Below, piece after piece: positions 27,836 to 36,563 of a stretch of DNA of 39,339 bases. Position 1 is the stretch's first letter, and the number at the start of each line of letters is the position of its first letter. Origin of the DNA: an uncultured Allobosea sp. (GTDB lineage Bacteria > Pseudomonadota > Alphaproteobacteria > Rhizobiales > Beijerinckiaceae); the NCBI RefSeq assembly GCF_945957345.1, contig NZ_CAMFKW010000047.1, forward strand, positions 1-39,339, given 5' to 3'. Both the position numbers and the translations under genes were made by a program. A model generated the notes under the pieces. The model was not told the DNA's origin. It saw nothing but the letters and a program-made list of their open reading frames with translations, and made no database searches.

Positions 27836-28381
27836 ATGATCAAGACCGTTCTTCTCGGCCTTCTCGCTATCCTCGCGGTCGGCATCGTCGTCGTGCTGAT
27901 CCTGGCCGCCGGCAAGCCCGATACCTTCCAGGTCACGCGCTCCATCAAGATCGATGCCGCGCCGGAGCGCATCTACCCGCTGATTGCCGATTTCAGGGCC
28001 TGGAGCGCCTGGTCGCCCTGGGAGAAGAAGGACCCGGCGATGAAGCGCACCTATGGCGGCCCCGAGACGGGCGTCGGCGCGACCTATGCCTGGGCCGGCG
28101 ACAAGAATGTCGGCGAGGGCAGCATGCGCATCACCGAGGCGCAGGCGCCGGGCAAGCTCGCGCTCAAGCTCGATTTCCTCAAGCCCTTCGAAGCGCATAA
28201 CGACGTCGTCTTCGCGCTGACGCCGCAGGGCCAGCAGACGAACGTGACCTGGATCATGACCGGCCCGACGCCGTTCATCGGCAAGATCATGCATGTCTTC
28301 ATGGACATGGACCGCATGGTCGGCGGCGATTTCGAAAGTGGCCTCAAGGCGATGAAGGCCGCGGCCGAGCGCCCGGCCTGA
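27836..28381 (+). CDS. membrane-anchored SRPBCC-family protein
   Basis: A 181-residue protein with an N-terminal membrane helix (about 3-26) followed by an SRPBCC/START-like fold: V-T-R-S-I-K-I-D-A-A-P-E-R-I-Y-P-L-I-A-D is the usual entry, then W-S-A-W-S-P-W-E. These domains bind hydrophobic ligands in a deep cavity. It follows arsR after 40 bp in the same operon. The ligand is unknown. Confidence 0.85.
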   Translation: MIKTVLLGLLAILAVGIVVVLILAAGKPDTFQVTRSIKIDAAPERIYPLIADFRAWSAWSPWEKKDPAMKRTYGGPETGVGATYAWAGDKNVGEGSMRITEAQAPGKLALKLDFLKPFEAHNDVVFALTPQGQQTNVTWIMTGPTPFIGKIMHVFMDMDRMVGGDFESGLKAMKAAAERPA

Positions 28382-28435
28382 AGCAACCTGCAATCCTGAT
28401 TTCCGCGGAGAACGAAAAACCGGAGGAGAGAAACC

Positions 28436-28918
28436 ATGATGGGCGAACCGCAGAAGGAGCATGAGTGGCTCCACCAGCTGATCGGCGACTGGACCGCCGA
28501 GATGAACTGCTCGATGGGGCCGGATCAGCCGCCCTCCACCTCGAGGGGCACCGAAAGCGTGCGCTCGCTCGGCGGACTCTGGACCCTCGGCGAGGGGCAC
28601 GGCGATTCTCCGGACGGCAAGCCGGTCACCAGCCTGATGACGCTCGGCTTCGATCCGGCCAAGGGCCGCTTCGTCGGCAGCTTCGTCGCTTCGATCATGA
28701 CGATGATGTGGATCTATGACGGCGCGCTGTCCGCCGATGGCAAGTCGCTGGTCCTCGACACCGAAGGACCGAGCATGACCGGCGACGGCTCCATGGCGAA
28801 ATACCAGGACGTCATCACCTTCCTGTCGCCCGATCACCGCACTCTGACCTCGCGTGCCCTCGGCCCTGACGGCCAGTCGACCGAGTTCATGGCCGCCCAA
28901 TACCACCGCAAGCGCTGA
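28436..28918 (+). CDS. DUF1579-family protein
   Basis: A 160-residue soluble protein. The start E-H-E-W-L-H-Q-L-I-G-D-W-T-A-E and the later T-L-G-F-D-P-A-K-G-R-F-V-G-S-F fit DUF1579, a family of small beta-barrel proteins of unknown function often found with SRPBCC and VOC genes. A GGAGG precedes the start. It is the third gene of the ArsR operon. Confidence 0.85.
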   Translation: MMGEPQKEHEWLHQLIGDWTAEMNCSMGPDQPPSTSRGTESVRSLGGLWTLGEGHGDSPDGKPVTSLMTLGFDPAKGRFVGSFVASIMTMMWIYDGALSADGKSLVLDTEGPSMTGDGSMAKYQDVITFLSPDHRTLTSRALGPDGQSTEFMAAQYHRKR

Positions 28919-28949
28919 GCGCTTTCCGTCGCACCAAGGAGGACAAGAG

Positions 28950-29384
28950 ATGAAACTGTCGACCTATCTGATGTTCGACGGCAATTGCCGCGAGGCCTTC
29001 ACGCATTACGAGAAAGTGCTGGGCGGCAAGATGCTCGCCATGATGGACCACAAGGGCACGCCGGCCGAGGAGCATGTCGCGCCGGAATGGCGGGACAAGA
29101 TCCTGCATGCCTGCCTTGAGATCGACGGCCAGATGTTGATGGCCTCCGATGCGCCGCCGGATCGCTCTGATGGACCGATGCGCTCGGTCTCGGTCAGCGT
29201 CGGTGTGGCGACCCCGGAAGAAGCGGAACGCATCTTCGCCGGCCTGTCCGAGGGCGGAGCCAAGGTCACCATGCCGATGGCCGAGACCTTCTGGTCGCCG
29301 CGCTTCGGCATGCTGGTCGACCGCTTCGGCACGAGCTGGATGGTCGGCGCCGAGATGCCGGCCGACAAGATGAACTGCGGCTGA
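28950..29384 (+). CDS. VOC-family (PhnB-like) protein
   Basis: A 144-residue glyoxalase/dioxygenase-fold protein of the PhnB-like group: L-M-F-D-G-N-C-R-E-A-F-T-H-Y-E-K-V-L-G-G at the start, then W-S-P-R-F-G-M-L-V-D-R-F-G-T-S-W near the end. An AGGAGG site nine bases before 28950 fixes the ATG; the frame is open further upstream without a site. Last gene of the ArsR operon. Substrate unknown. Confidence 0.9.
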   Translation: MKLSTYLMFDGNCREAFTHYEKVLGGKMLAMMDHKGTPAEEHVAPEWRDKILHACLEIDGQMLMASDAPPDRSDGPMRSVSVSVGVATPEEAERIFAGLSEGGAKVTMPMAETFWSPRFGMLVDRFGTSWMVGAEMPADKMNCG

Positions 29385-29569
29385 CGGCTTTCAAGGCTCT
29401 CGCCAATGACGGCAAGCTCGAGGAACCCTTTCCTGCATTGAAGCCGGCTGTTGCCGACTTCGACACTGTGAGTGCTGATCTCGGCAACAGCGGAAATCAG
29501 AGAGAGGGGCAGGGGTGAGGTCTAGGCCCCTGGGCCAGCGCCGACCGGGCGGCCTTACCGCCGCTGTCT
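29385..29569. other. spacer before the large palindrome
   Basis: No gene is seen. The frame continuing leftward from the SDR side has no start or ribosome site. Confidence 0.4.
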
Positions 29570-29724
29570 TCCCGTGCGCGCTGCGGCGCGCAGTGCCGCT
29601 GCGCAGACACGGGACCGTTTGCAGGAAAAGGCGCCTCTCTGGAGCGCGCGCAGAAAAGACGTCCTTTTCGGAGGACGGTCCCGTGTCTGCGCAGCAGCAT
29701 GGACATGCTGCAGCGCGCACGGGA
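29570..29724. repeat. 155-bp imperfect palindrome
   Basis: Nested inverted repeats share one centre: a 15-bp outer arm (29570-29584 with 29710-29724), a 21-bp perfect arm (29598-29618 with 29675-29695) and an inner 7-bp arm (GAAAAGG 29625-29631 with CCTTTTC 29663-29669). A T6 run follows on the plus strand at about 29732. It lies between convergent genes, so it could stop transcription of the ArsR operon or be a mobile palindromic element. Confidence 0.8.
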
Positions 29725-29776
29725 TGACGCGCTTTTTTACCGGAAGAACAGCGGCTCCGGCGGCCACACGCACACC

Positions 29777-30532
29777 CTACGACCGCCCGCCATCCACCGA
29801 GAGCACCTGCCCGCTGATCCAGCCGGCTTGCTCGCTGAGGAAGAACAGCGTGGCGTTGGCGATGTCCTCGGGCGTGCCGAGCCGGCGGGTATGGATGCTC
29901 TCGACGAGCTTCTTCTGTCCCTCCGGCCCATAGCTCTGCCATTGCCGCTCGCTCGCGGGATTGGAGCGCACGAAGCCCGGCGCCACCGAATTCACCGTGA
30001 TGCCGTGCGGGCCGAATTCCCAGGCGAGCTGCTTGGTCAGCCCGACCAGCGCATGTTTGGCGCTGGCATAGGCCTGGATGCCGGTGAGGCTCGGCCGCAG
30101 GCCCGCGCCCGACGAGATCGTCACGATCCGCCCATAGCCGGCCTGCTTCATCACGGGCGCCGCCGCCTGCGCCAGGAAAAAAGCGGCATCGACATTGGCG
30201 GCGAAGATCACCCGCCAGTCATCCTCGGAAATCTCCTCGATCGCCCGGCCGACCTGCCCGCGCACGCCGCCGGCGGCGTGAACGAGAAGATCGAGCTTGC
30301 CATCGGCGGCCACGATGTCGCCGATCAGCGCCCGTGCCGCTTCGGGCGAGCCGAGATCGGCCGCATGGCCTGTCGCGCCGATCTCTTTCGCGGTCGCCTG
30401 CACACCGGCCTCATCGATATCGGCGAGGTGGACGCGCGCGCCGGCCTCGGCCAAAGCGGCCGCGATCGCGCGCCCGATGCCCTGGGCCGCGCCGGTGACG
30501 AGAGCTACGCGGCCGTCGAAGCGGATCTGCAT
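29777..30532 (-). CDS. short-chain dehydrogenase/reductase
   Basis: A 251-residue classical SDR. The cofactor motif T-G-A-A-Q-G-I-G is at 13-20, the N-x-A-G-type H-A-A-G near 85-88, and the active-site serine (140/141), Y155 and K159 are in place. It ends with the usual S-V-D-G-G. It would oxidise or reduce an alcohol/ketone with NAD(P). The start is the ATG at 30532, which overlaps the upstream gene by 28 bp; the open frame continues far upstream as a shadow of that gene. Last gene of the MarR-headed leftward operon. Confidence 0.92.
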   Translation of the reverse strand: MQIRFDGRVALVTGAAQGIGRAIAAALAEAGARVHLADIDEAGVQATAKEIGATGHAADLGSPEAARALIGDIVAADGKLDLLVHAAGGVRGQVGRAIEEISEDDWRVIFAANVDAAFFLAQAAAPVMKQAGYGRIVTISSGAGLRPSLTGIQAYASAKHALVGLTKQLAWEFGPHGITVNSVAPGFVRSNPASERQWQSYGPEGQKKLVESIHTRRLGTPEDIANATLFFLSEQAGWISGQVLSVDGGRS

Positions 30533-31542
30533 CGGTCGATCAATACCCTGAGCGTCTCGAAGGCCATCGGACGACGGCCATCCTCGATGTCGTGGATCAG
30601 CGCGACCAGCGTCTCGATCGCAGGCGTCGCGATGCCGACCTCGCGGCCCAGCGTGGCGATGACCCCGATCTGCGGGTCGACCTCGGTCTTGCGCTTGCGC
30701 ACCGCGAGATCGCGCCAGATGCCCGAATGGGTCTTGGCGGTCTGTGAGGTGTAATGCGCGAGCCAGCGGATCGTCTCGATCTGCGGGCCTTCCGGCCGGC
30801 CGGGTGCGAACACCATCGGATCGAAATCGCCGAAGCCGAGCGAGGTCACGCCGCGCTTCGCCGCGACCGCCCCGACCTCGCGCCCGAGCGCGAGCCAGAC
30901 CGGCAATCGTTCCGGGTCCGCAAAATTCGCCGACATCGAATCGTCGGTCAGCGCCGTCCCGAACAGCATCGCGCCATAGGCGAGCTTGCCCCAGAGATAG
31001 CCGAAAATGTTGTCGGTCAGGATCGCGTCCGGCTCGAACAGCTGCATCAGTCGGTGCATCTCGACGACCCGCTCGCTGATCGATCCGTCGAGCTCGCCGA
31101 CGACCGTCGCGCCGCGATTGCCGTAGAGGATTTCGCCCGGCCCGAGCCAGTCGGCACCGAAATTGACGAAGCAGCCTATCGTGCTCCGCTCGCCGACCGC
31201 CCGGGCGATGGCGAGCTCGTTCAGGCCGTTTTGAGCCGAGAGCACGAAGCCATCCTCGGCCAGATGTGGCTTCAGCGCGGCAAGCGCGGCCTCGGTCGCA
31301 CCGGCCTTCACGGCCAGCACGATGCGGCTGTAGCGCCCGGTCAGTTCGGCCGGCGTCGCGGCGGGCACGACCTGCGTGAATTCCTCGACTGGACCGGAAA
31401 TGGCGAGTCCCCTGGTCCGGCAGGCCTCGACATGCTCGGGCACGATATCGACGAGCAGGACCGGAATACCGGCCCGCGCCCAATAGGCGCCGAGCGTACC
31501 GCCGATCGCGCCGGCGCCCCAGATCAGGATGGGCTCGCTCAC
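30505..31542 (-). CDS. ketopantoate reductase-family dehydrogenase (divergent)
   Basis: A 345-residue protein with an N-terminal Rossmann motif W-G-A-G-A-I-G-G (8-15) and the KPR C-terminal domain. The catalytic lysine appears as K186 in W-G-K-L-A. However, the two asparagines that follow in E. coli PanE (K-L-A-V-N ... N-P) align with G190 and F194, so it is probably not a true pantoate-forming enzyme. It is also longer than PanE (303). The start is GTG at 31542, overlapping the stop of the upstream gene by 4 bases (GTGA). It likely acts on an alpha-keto or hydroxy acid of the same pathway as its neighbours. Confidence 0.85.
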   Translation of the reverse strand: MSEPILIWGAGAIGGTLGAYWARAGIPVLLVDIVPEHVEACRTRGLAISGPVEEFTQVVPAATPAELTGRYSRIVLAVKAGATEAALAALKPHLAEDGFVLSAQNGLNELAIARAVGERSTIGCFVNFGADWLGPGEILYGNRGATVVGELDGSISERVVEMHRLMQLFEPDAILTDNIFGYLWGKLAYGAMLFGTALTDDSMSANFADPERLPVWLALGREVGAVAAKRGVTSLGFGDFDPMVFAPGRPEGPQIETIRWLAHYTSQTAKTHSGIWRDLAVRKRKTEVDPQIGVIATLGREVGIATPAIETLVALIHDIEDGRRPMAFETLRVLIDRCRSASTAA

Positions 31543-32486
31543 GCCTGTCCCGCCAGCTCCACATGGCCGTGCGTGGCGACATGGATGAGGCCATCCTCCG
31601 TCACCCAGCCCCGGTACATGCCCTCGGTATTGTAGGGCGCGACGATCGCGCCATCGGCGCCCACGGCGACGAGGCCCGCGCCGATCTTGTGCTCGGAGAG
31701 CTCGGCCAGGACGGCATCCGTCGCCGCTTCCAGCGAAAGCCCCTTATAGGCGATCAGCGACGCGATCTCGTGGCCGACGCAGTAGCGGATGAAATACTCG
31801 CCCTTGCCGGTGCCGGAGACCGCGCAACGCCCGTCGCGGGCATAGGTGCCGGCGCCGATGATCGGGGAATCGCCGACGCGGCCGACCGGCTTGTTGGTAT
31901 AGCCGCCGGTCGAGGTCGCGGCGGCCAGATGCCCCTGCGCGTCGCAGGCGACGGCGCCGACCGTGCCGTGCTTCTCGGCCTCGCTCGCCTCGGCGGCGGT
32001 GCCGACGATCTCGCGCAGCTTCATCGAGGCGAGGTTCTTGCGCCGGCGCTCGGTCGAGAAATGCTCGTTTGCGACGGTGTCGACACCCTCATGCTCAGCG
32101 AAATCGTCTGCCGCTGGGCCGGCAAGCAGCAGCGGATCGCCGCGCAGCATCAGGGCCTTGGCGGCGACAATCGGATTGCGGATGCGCTTGGCGCCGCAGA
32201 TCGCGCCGGCGGCCAGCGTCGCCCCGTCCATGATCGAGGCGTCGAGCTCATGCTCGCCCTCTGTGTTGAAGGCAGAGCCGTGGCCGGCGTTGAAATGCGG
32301 GGAATCTTCCATCACCCGCACGGCCGCCTCGACGGCATCGACCGCTGCGCCGCCCTTGCTCAGGATCGCCCAGCCGGCGCGCAGTGCGCTGGCGAGGTCG
32401 GACCGGGCCTGGGCCCATTCGGCCTCCGTCATCTCGGCCTTCGGCAAGGTGCCGCAGCCGCCATGGATGGCAAGCGCGAGGGTCAT
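31539..32486 (-). CDS. iaaA: isoaspartyl peptidase / L-asparaginase
   Basis: A 315-residue N-terminal nucleophile hydrolase precursor of the plant-type asparaginase family. The protein opens with L-A-I-H-G-G-C-G-T. Autocleavage before T175 (K-H-G-T-V-G-A-V-A) would give the alpha and beta chains, with T175 as nucleophile; G-R-V-G-D-S-P-I-I-G-A-G and S-G-T-G-K-G-E complete the substrate site. It hydrolyses beta-aspartyl peptides and asparagine. It follows the binding-protein gene and a strong hairpin, and overlaps the next gene by 4 bases, which ties amide hydrolysis to the transporter. Confidence 0.92.
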   Translation of the reverse strand: MTLALAIHGGCGTLPKAEMTEAEWAQARSDLASALRAGWAILSKGGAAVDAVEAAVRVMEDSPHFNAGHGSAFNTEGEHELDASIMDGATLAAGAICGAKRIRNPIVAAKALMLRGDPLLLAGPAADDFAEHEGVDTVANEHFSTERRRKNLASMKLREIVGTAAEASEAEKHGTVGAVACDAQGHLAAATSTGGYTNKPVGRVGDSPIIGAGTYARDGRCAVSGTGKGEYFIRYCVGHEIASLIAYKGLSLEAATDAVLAELSEHKIGAGLVAVGADGAIVAPYNTEGMYRGWVTEDGLIHVATHGHVELAGQA

Positions 32487-32517
32487 GTCGGTATCCTGTC
32501 GGGTCTTGAACGTGATC

Positions 32518-32548
32518 CGCCATGGCCGGCCTAAGGCCGGCCATGGCG
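32518..32548 (-). other. strong intercistronic hairpin
   Basis: A perfect 14-bp inverted repeat with a 3-base loop (arms 32518-32531 and 32535-32548, core CATGGCCGGCC) lies between the binding-protein stop and iaaA. No T-run follows, so it more likely protects the upstream message or causes partial termination than full termination. Confidence 0.75.
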
Positions 32549-32563
32549 TCGAAGGCGGCCCCG

Positions 32564-34156
32564 TTACTTCTTGACGGGCTTGATGTCCATCGCCAGCGTG
32601 TCCTCGTCGACGCGCGGGCTGATCGTCACCTTGTCCTTCTGCATCGCCCAGGCCGAGCCCACGGCGGTGATCGGCAGGCGCGGCCGGTCCTTGGCGACGA
32701 TCGTCGCGACATCGGCCAGCATCTGGTTGCGCTTGGCCTCGTCCATCTCGATGCCGGCGTCCTCGATCAGCTTGTCGACCTGCGGATTGGCATAGTTCTG
32801 GATGTTGAAGGCGCCGAGCTTCTTGGCCGGGTCGTTCGAATGCACCAGCGAGGACAAGGTGTAGTTCGCCTCGCCCGTCAGCGTGCCCCAGCCCGACATC
32901 GACATCGAGAAATCGCCGCGCAGGCGGGCCGGGAAGAACACCGCGCCAGGCTGGGCATTGGCATTCACCTCGACGCCGATGCGTGCCAACATCTGCGCGA
33001 TCGAGGTGCCGACCTGCCGGTCGCCGGGCAGGCGGTCATTGGTGAAGGAGAAGGTGATCTTGAAGCCGTTCGGGTAGCCGGCCTCCTCCATCAGCTTCTT
33101 GGCCTTGGCGAGGTCGGGCTTGAGGGCCGGCAGGCTCTTGTTGAAGCCGGCGATGGTCGGCGTCACCAATTGGTTGGCCGGCGAGCCGAGCCCTTCCATC
33201 GCGATCTCGGCCAAAGCCGGACGGTCGATCGCGAGGTCGATCGCCTCGCGCACCCGCACGTCCTGCAGCGGGTTCTTCGGCAGCGCGGAGCCATCCTTGG
33301 CGGTGACCTGCGGGGTCTTGTCCCGCATGTCGAGCTCCATGTTGAAGAGATAGACGCTCTCGATCGTGGTCACGTTGAGCTTGGCGTCGCGCTTCAATGT
33401 CGGCACGTCGGAGGCCGGCGCGCGCACGATGATGTCGACCTGGCCCGCCTTGAGCTGGGCGACGCGTGCGGCGTCGTTCGGCAGTTCCTTGCGCACGACC
33501 TTGGCCCAGGGCTCCTTCGCGCCCCAGTAGCCGTCGAAGCGGTCGAGAACCATCTGGTCCTTCGGCGTCCAGGAGACGAACTTGTAGGGGCCGGTGCCGA
33601 TTGCGGCCTTGCCCGAATTGAAGGCCTCGTTGGCATTGTCCTTGGTCAGGCCGGCGGCGGCCTTGTGCGAGACGATGAACAGCCGGATGAAATCGTTCGG
33701 CAGGTTCGGCGCCGGCCCGTCGGTGACGATATGCACCGTCAGCGGGTCGACGATCTTCACCTCCTTGACGCGCCGGACATAGATCGTCGTCGGGTTCGGG
33801 CCGGCCACGACCGGGATGCGCTCGATCGAGAACTTCACGTCCTCGGCGGTGAAGTCCGAGCCGTCATGGAACTTGACGCCGGGGCGCAGCTTGAACTCCC
33901 AGACCGTCGGCTCCAGCGTCTTCCAGCTCAGCGCCAGCCGCGGCTCGATCTGCAGCTTGTCGCCGGACCACGTCAGCGTGTCGAAGACATGCTTCAGCGC
34001 CTCGGCATGGGTGCCGGTCGCGGTGAAATGCGGATCGATCGATTCCGGGCCGGCGCGGACGCCGATGGTGAGCGTCTGGGCGAGCGCACCGGTCGAGACG
34101 GTGGCGCCGAGCAGGGCGGCAAAGGCGGCAAGGCGGAAGCTTTGGGCAAGTTTCAT
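32564..34156 (-). CDS. ABC transporter substrate-binding protein, peptide/nickel type
   Basis: A 530-residue SBP family 5 protein with a signal peptide (about 1-26, ending A-L-A-Q). T-L-T-I-G-V-R-A-G-P-E-S-I-D-P-H-F follows, the usual entry strand, and the late segment with R-L-P-G-D-R-Q-V is typical. It captures an oligopeptide-like solute in the periplasm for the Dpp-type permease encoded divergently at 35589-39147. It starts 32 bp after marR, so the two share a message. Confidence 0.93.
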   Translation of the reverse strand: MKLAQSFRLAAFAALLGATVSTGALAQTLTIGVRAGPESIDPHFTATGTHAEALKHVFDTLTWSGDKLQIEPRLALSWKTLEPTVWEFKLRPGVKFHDGSDFTAEDVKFSIERIPVVAGPNPTTIYVRRVKEVKIVDPLTVHIVTDGPAPNLPNDFIRLFIVSHKAAAGLTKDNANEAFNSGKAAIGTGPYKFVSWTPKDQMVLDRFDGYWGAKEPWAKVVRKELPNDAARVAQLKAGQVDIIVRAPASDVPTLKRDAKLNVTTIESVYLFNMELDMRDKTPQVTAKDGSALPKNPLQDVRVREAIDLAIDRPALAEIAMEGLGSPANQLVTPTIAGFNKSLPALKPDLAKAKKLMEEAGYPNGFKITFSFTNDRLPGDRQVGTSIAQMLARIGVEVNANAQPGAVFFPARLRGDFSMSMSGWGTLTGEANYTLSSLVHSNDPAKKLGAFNIQNYANPQVDKLIEDAGIEMDEAKRNQMLADVATIVAKDRPRLPITAVGSAWAMQKDKVTISPRVDEDTLAMDIKPVKK

Positions 34157-34188
34157 GACGGTATCCCCTGATTATCGTGGTTTTATGG

Positions 34189-34725
34189 TTATGACTGGAG
34201 TTCGTGTGGCCAGGCGGGCGAGGCGATGACGAGCTTGTCCATCAGCGCGCAGAGCTGCCGCTGCTCGTCCTCGCTGAGGCCGGCGAGCATCGTCGTCTGG
34301 TGCTCGACCATCGGCCCCATCGTCTCGTCGAAGATCTTGCGTCCGGCGGGCGTGAGATGGAGCACGTAGCTGCGCAGGTCGTCCGGATCGGTCTCGCGCT
34401 TGAGCAGCCGCCGCTGCAGCAGCTTCTGCACGGCGCGCGAGAGCGTGTTCTTCGGCAGGCCCGAGGAGGAGACGATGTTCTTGGCAGCGACGCCCTCCTT
34501 GAGCCCCACCGCATAGAGCGCGACGAATTCGGGCCGCATGAGCCCGTAGCGTGTCTCGATCCAGCGATAGACCGGGTCGTTGAAGCGGAAGGCGACGAAG
34601 TTCAGCCGGAAGGACAGCCAGCAGGGATTGTCCCAGAGCTTGGTCACGGTCAGCGGATCGAGCTCGGCAAGCGCGGCCTCGCGCTCCGGGTCGATGCGGG
34701 AAGGAGAGGTGGGAGCGCGCCGCAT
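34189..34725 (-). CDS. MarR-family transcriptional regulator
   Basis: A 178-residue winged-helix regulator: K-N-I-V-S-S-S-G-L-P-K-N-T-L-S-R-A-V is the recognition region, followed by the wing D-P-D-D-L-R-S-Y-V-L-H-L-T. I start it at the ATG at 34725 with a GAGAG upstream. A start at 34788 would place the operator palindrome inside the gene. It heads the leftward operon and presumably answers to the imported compound or a product. Confidence 0.88.
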   Translation of the reverse strand: MRRAPTSPSRIDPEREAALAELDPLTVTKLWDNPCWLSFRLNFVAFRFNDPVYRWIETRYGLMRPEFVALYAVGLKEGVAAKNIVSSSGLPKNTLSRAVQKLLQRRLLKRETDPDDLRSYVLHLTPAGRKIFDETMGPMVEHQTTMLAGLSEDEQRQLCALMDKLVIASPAWPHELQS

Positions 34726-34747
34726 CGGAAAATCTCTCGACCGATTT

Positions 34748-34763
34748 AGTTCCAAATGGAACT
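34748..34763. promoter_or_regulatory. MarR operator palindrome
   Basis: AGTTCCA and TGGAACT form a perfect 7-bp inverted repeat around AA, 23 bp before the marR start. A TTGACG (34763-34768) that could be the -35 box of the rightward operon abuts it. It is well placed to control both directions. Confidence 0.75.
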
Positions 34764-34864
34764 TGACGCTCTCGGGCGCCGGAGTCAAGGATGTCTGTAC
34801 TGGGCGGTCCGCGCCGCCTGAAGGGATTGTCTACCGCTTGCGAAAGCGAAGCAAGGATCGCGCC

Positions 34865-35566
34865 GTGCGTGTTGCCGATTTGAACTGGATGCAGATCGAG
34901 GCTCAGGCGAAGCGGGACGATCGCTGCGTGCTGCCGCTCGGCAGCGTCGAGCAGCACGCCTATCTGAGCCTCGCGACCGACGTGATCCTCTCCGAGCGCG
35001 TGGCGCAGGAGGCGGCCGAGCCGCTCGGCATTCCCGTCTTCCCGGTCCTGGCCTATGGCCTGACGCCGGGTTTCCTGAACTTCCCCGGCAGCATATCCTT
35101 GAAGATGAGCACCTATGCCGCCCTGCTCGGCGACATCTTCGACGGCTTCTACCGCTCGGGCTTCCGTCGCATCGTCCTCGTCAACGGCCATGGCGGCAAT
35201 TCGCCGGCCCTGAATTTCGCGACCGAGTGGCTGGACAAGCACCCGGATGCCAGCATCCGCCTGCACAACTGGTGGGCTGCGCCGCAATTCCAGGCGGCGG
35301 TGAAGGCTGTCGATCCCGCCGCTTCTCACGCCTCCTGGATGGAAAATTTCCCCTGGACGCGGCTTGCCGGCGTCGCCATGCCCGATACGCTGAAGCCGCC
35401 CTTCAACGCGGCCGAATACCAGGCCGCGAGCCCGGCGAAGCGCCGCGAGATTCTGGGCGATGGCAACTTCCACGGCCTCTACCAGCGCCCCGACGAGGAG
35501 ATGCTTCGGCTCTGGCAGGTCGGCGTCGAGGAGACGCGGGCCGTGATGGTGGAGAATTGGCCGTGA
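34865..35566 (+). CDS. creatininase-family amidohydrolase
   Basis: A 233-residue enzyme of the creatininase fold, which uses two metal ions to open amide or lactam bonds. L-P-L-G-S-V-E-Q-H is at 23-31 (E29, H31), D39 and H109 (V-N-G-H-G-G-N) are further ligands. The H31-to-D39 spacing is one residue shorter than in creatininase, so the substrate is probably not creatinine. GTG at 34865 is preserved by an AAGGA site 7 bases upstream. First gene of the rightward operon; dppB follows after 22 bp. Confidence 0.88.
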   Translation: MRVADLNWMQIEAQAKRDDRCVLPLGSVEQHAYLSLATDVILSERVAQEAAEPLGIPVFPVLAYGLTPGFLNFPGSISLKMSTYAALLGDIFDGFYRSGFRRIVLVNGHGGNSPALNFATEWLDKHPDASIRLHNWWAAPQFQAAVKAVDPAASHASWMENFPWTRLAGVAMPDTLKPPFNAAEYQAASPAKRREILGDGNFHGLYQRPDEEMLRLWQVGVEETRAVMVENWP

Positions 35567-35588
35567 GGCCGCGCCGAAAGCTCCACCG

Positions 35589-36563
35589 ATGCTAGGCCAT
35601 GTCGTCGTCCGGCTGGCGCAGGCGCTCGTCGTCATGCTCGTCATGTCGGTGCTGGTCTTCGTCGGCGTCTACGCGATCGGCAACCCGATCGACGTTCTGA
35701 TCGGCCCCGATGTCAGCCAGGAGCTGCGCCTCCAGACCATCGCCCATTACGGGCTCGACCGGCCGCTCTGGGAACAGTACCTGACCTTCCTCGGCCGCGT
35801 GCTGCATGGCGATTTCGGCCGCTCGTTCGTTTTCGGCATGCCGGTGATGGAGCTGATCCTGTCGCGGCTGCCGGCGACGCTGGAACTGACGCTCGCCGCC
35901 GTCTGCGGCGCGGCTCTGGTCGGCATTCCCGCTGGAATCTATGCCGGCTACAGACCGGACAGCTTCGCCTCCAAGCTGATCATGACGGTTTCGATCCTCG
36001 GCTTCTCCGTGCCGACCTTCTGGATTGGCCTCGTGCTGATCATGGCCTTTGCCGTGGAGCTGCAATGGCTGCCGGCCGGCGGGCGCGGCGAGACGGTCTC
36101 GGTCTTCGGCGTCGAATGGAGCTTCCTGACACTGAACGGCCTGAGCCATCTGCTGCTGCCGGCGCTCAACCTCGCCTTCTTCAAGCTCGCCCTGATGACG
36201 CGTCTCGCCCGCGCCGGCACGCGTGAGACCATGCTGTCGGACACCGTGAAATTCGCCCGCGCCGCCGGCCTTTCCGAATGGACCGTTCTGCGCCGCCATG
36301 TGCTGCGCTTGATCGCGATCCCGCTCGTCACCGTCTTCGGCCTCGAATTCGGCTCGACGCTCGCCTTCGCGGTGGTCACGGAGACGATCTTCTCCTGGCC
36401 CGGCATCGGCAAGCTGATCATCGACTCCATCCAGTCGCTCGACCGGCCGGTGATGGTCGCCTACCTGATGCTCGTCGCCTTTGTCTTCATCACCATCAAC
36501 TTCCTCGTCGATCTCGCCTATGTCGGGCTCGATCCGCGGCTCAGGAAGGGAGGCGCGCGATGA
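35589..36563 (+). CDS. ABC transporter permease, DppB type
   Basis: A 324-residue inner-membrane subunit with six helices and the BPD_transp_1 loop (R-A-G-T-R-E-T-M-L-S-D ... A-R-A-A-G-L). The G-D-F-G-R-S motif near 75-80 is typical of DppB. It pairs with the next permease to carry the solute delivered by the binding protein at 32564-34156. It overlaps dppC by 4 bases (ATGA). Confidence 0.95.
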   Translation: MLGHVVVRLAQALVVMLVMSVLVFVGVYAIGNPIDVLIGPDVSQELRLQTIAHYGLDRPLWEQYLTFLGRVLHGDFGRSFVFGMPVMELILSRLPATLELTLAAVCGAALVGIPAGIYAGYRPDSFASKLIMTVSILGFSVPTFWIGLVLIMAFAVELQWLPAGGRGETVSVFGVEWSFLTLNGLSHLLLPALNLAFFKLALMTRLARAGTRETMLSDTVKFARAAGLSEWTVLRRHVLRLIAIPLVTVFGLEFGSTLAFAVVTETIFSWPGIGKLIIDSIQSLDRPVMVAYLMLVAFVFITINFLVDLAYVGLDPRLRKGGAR

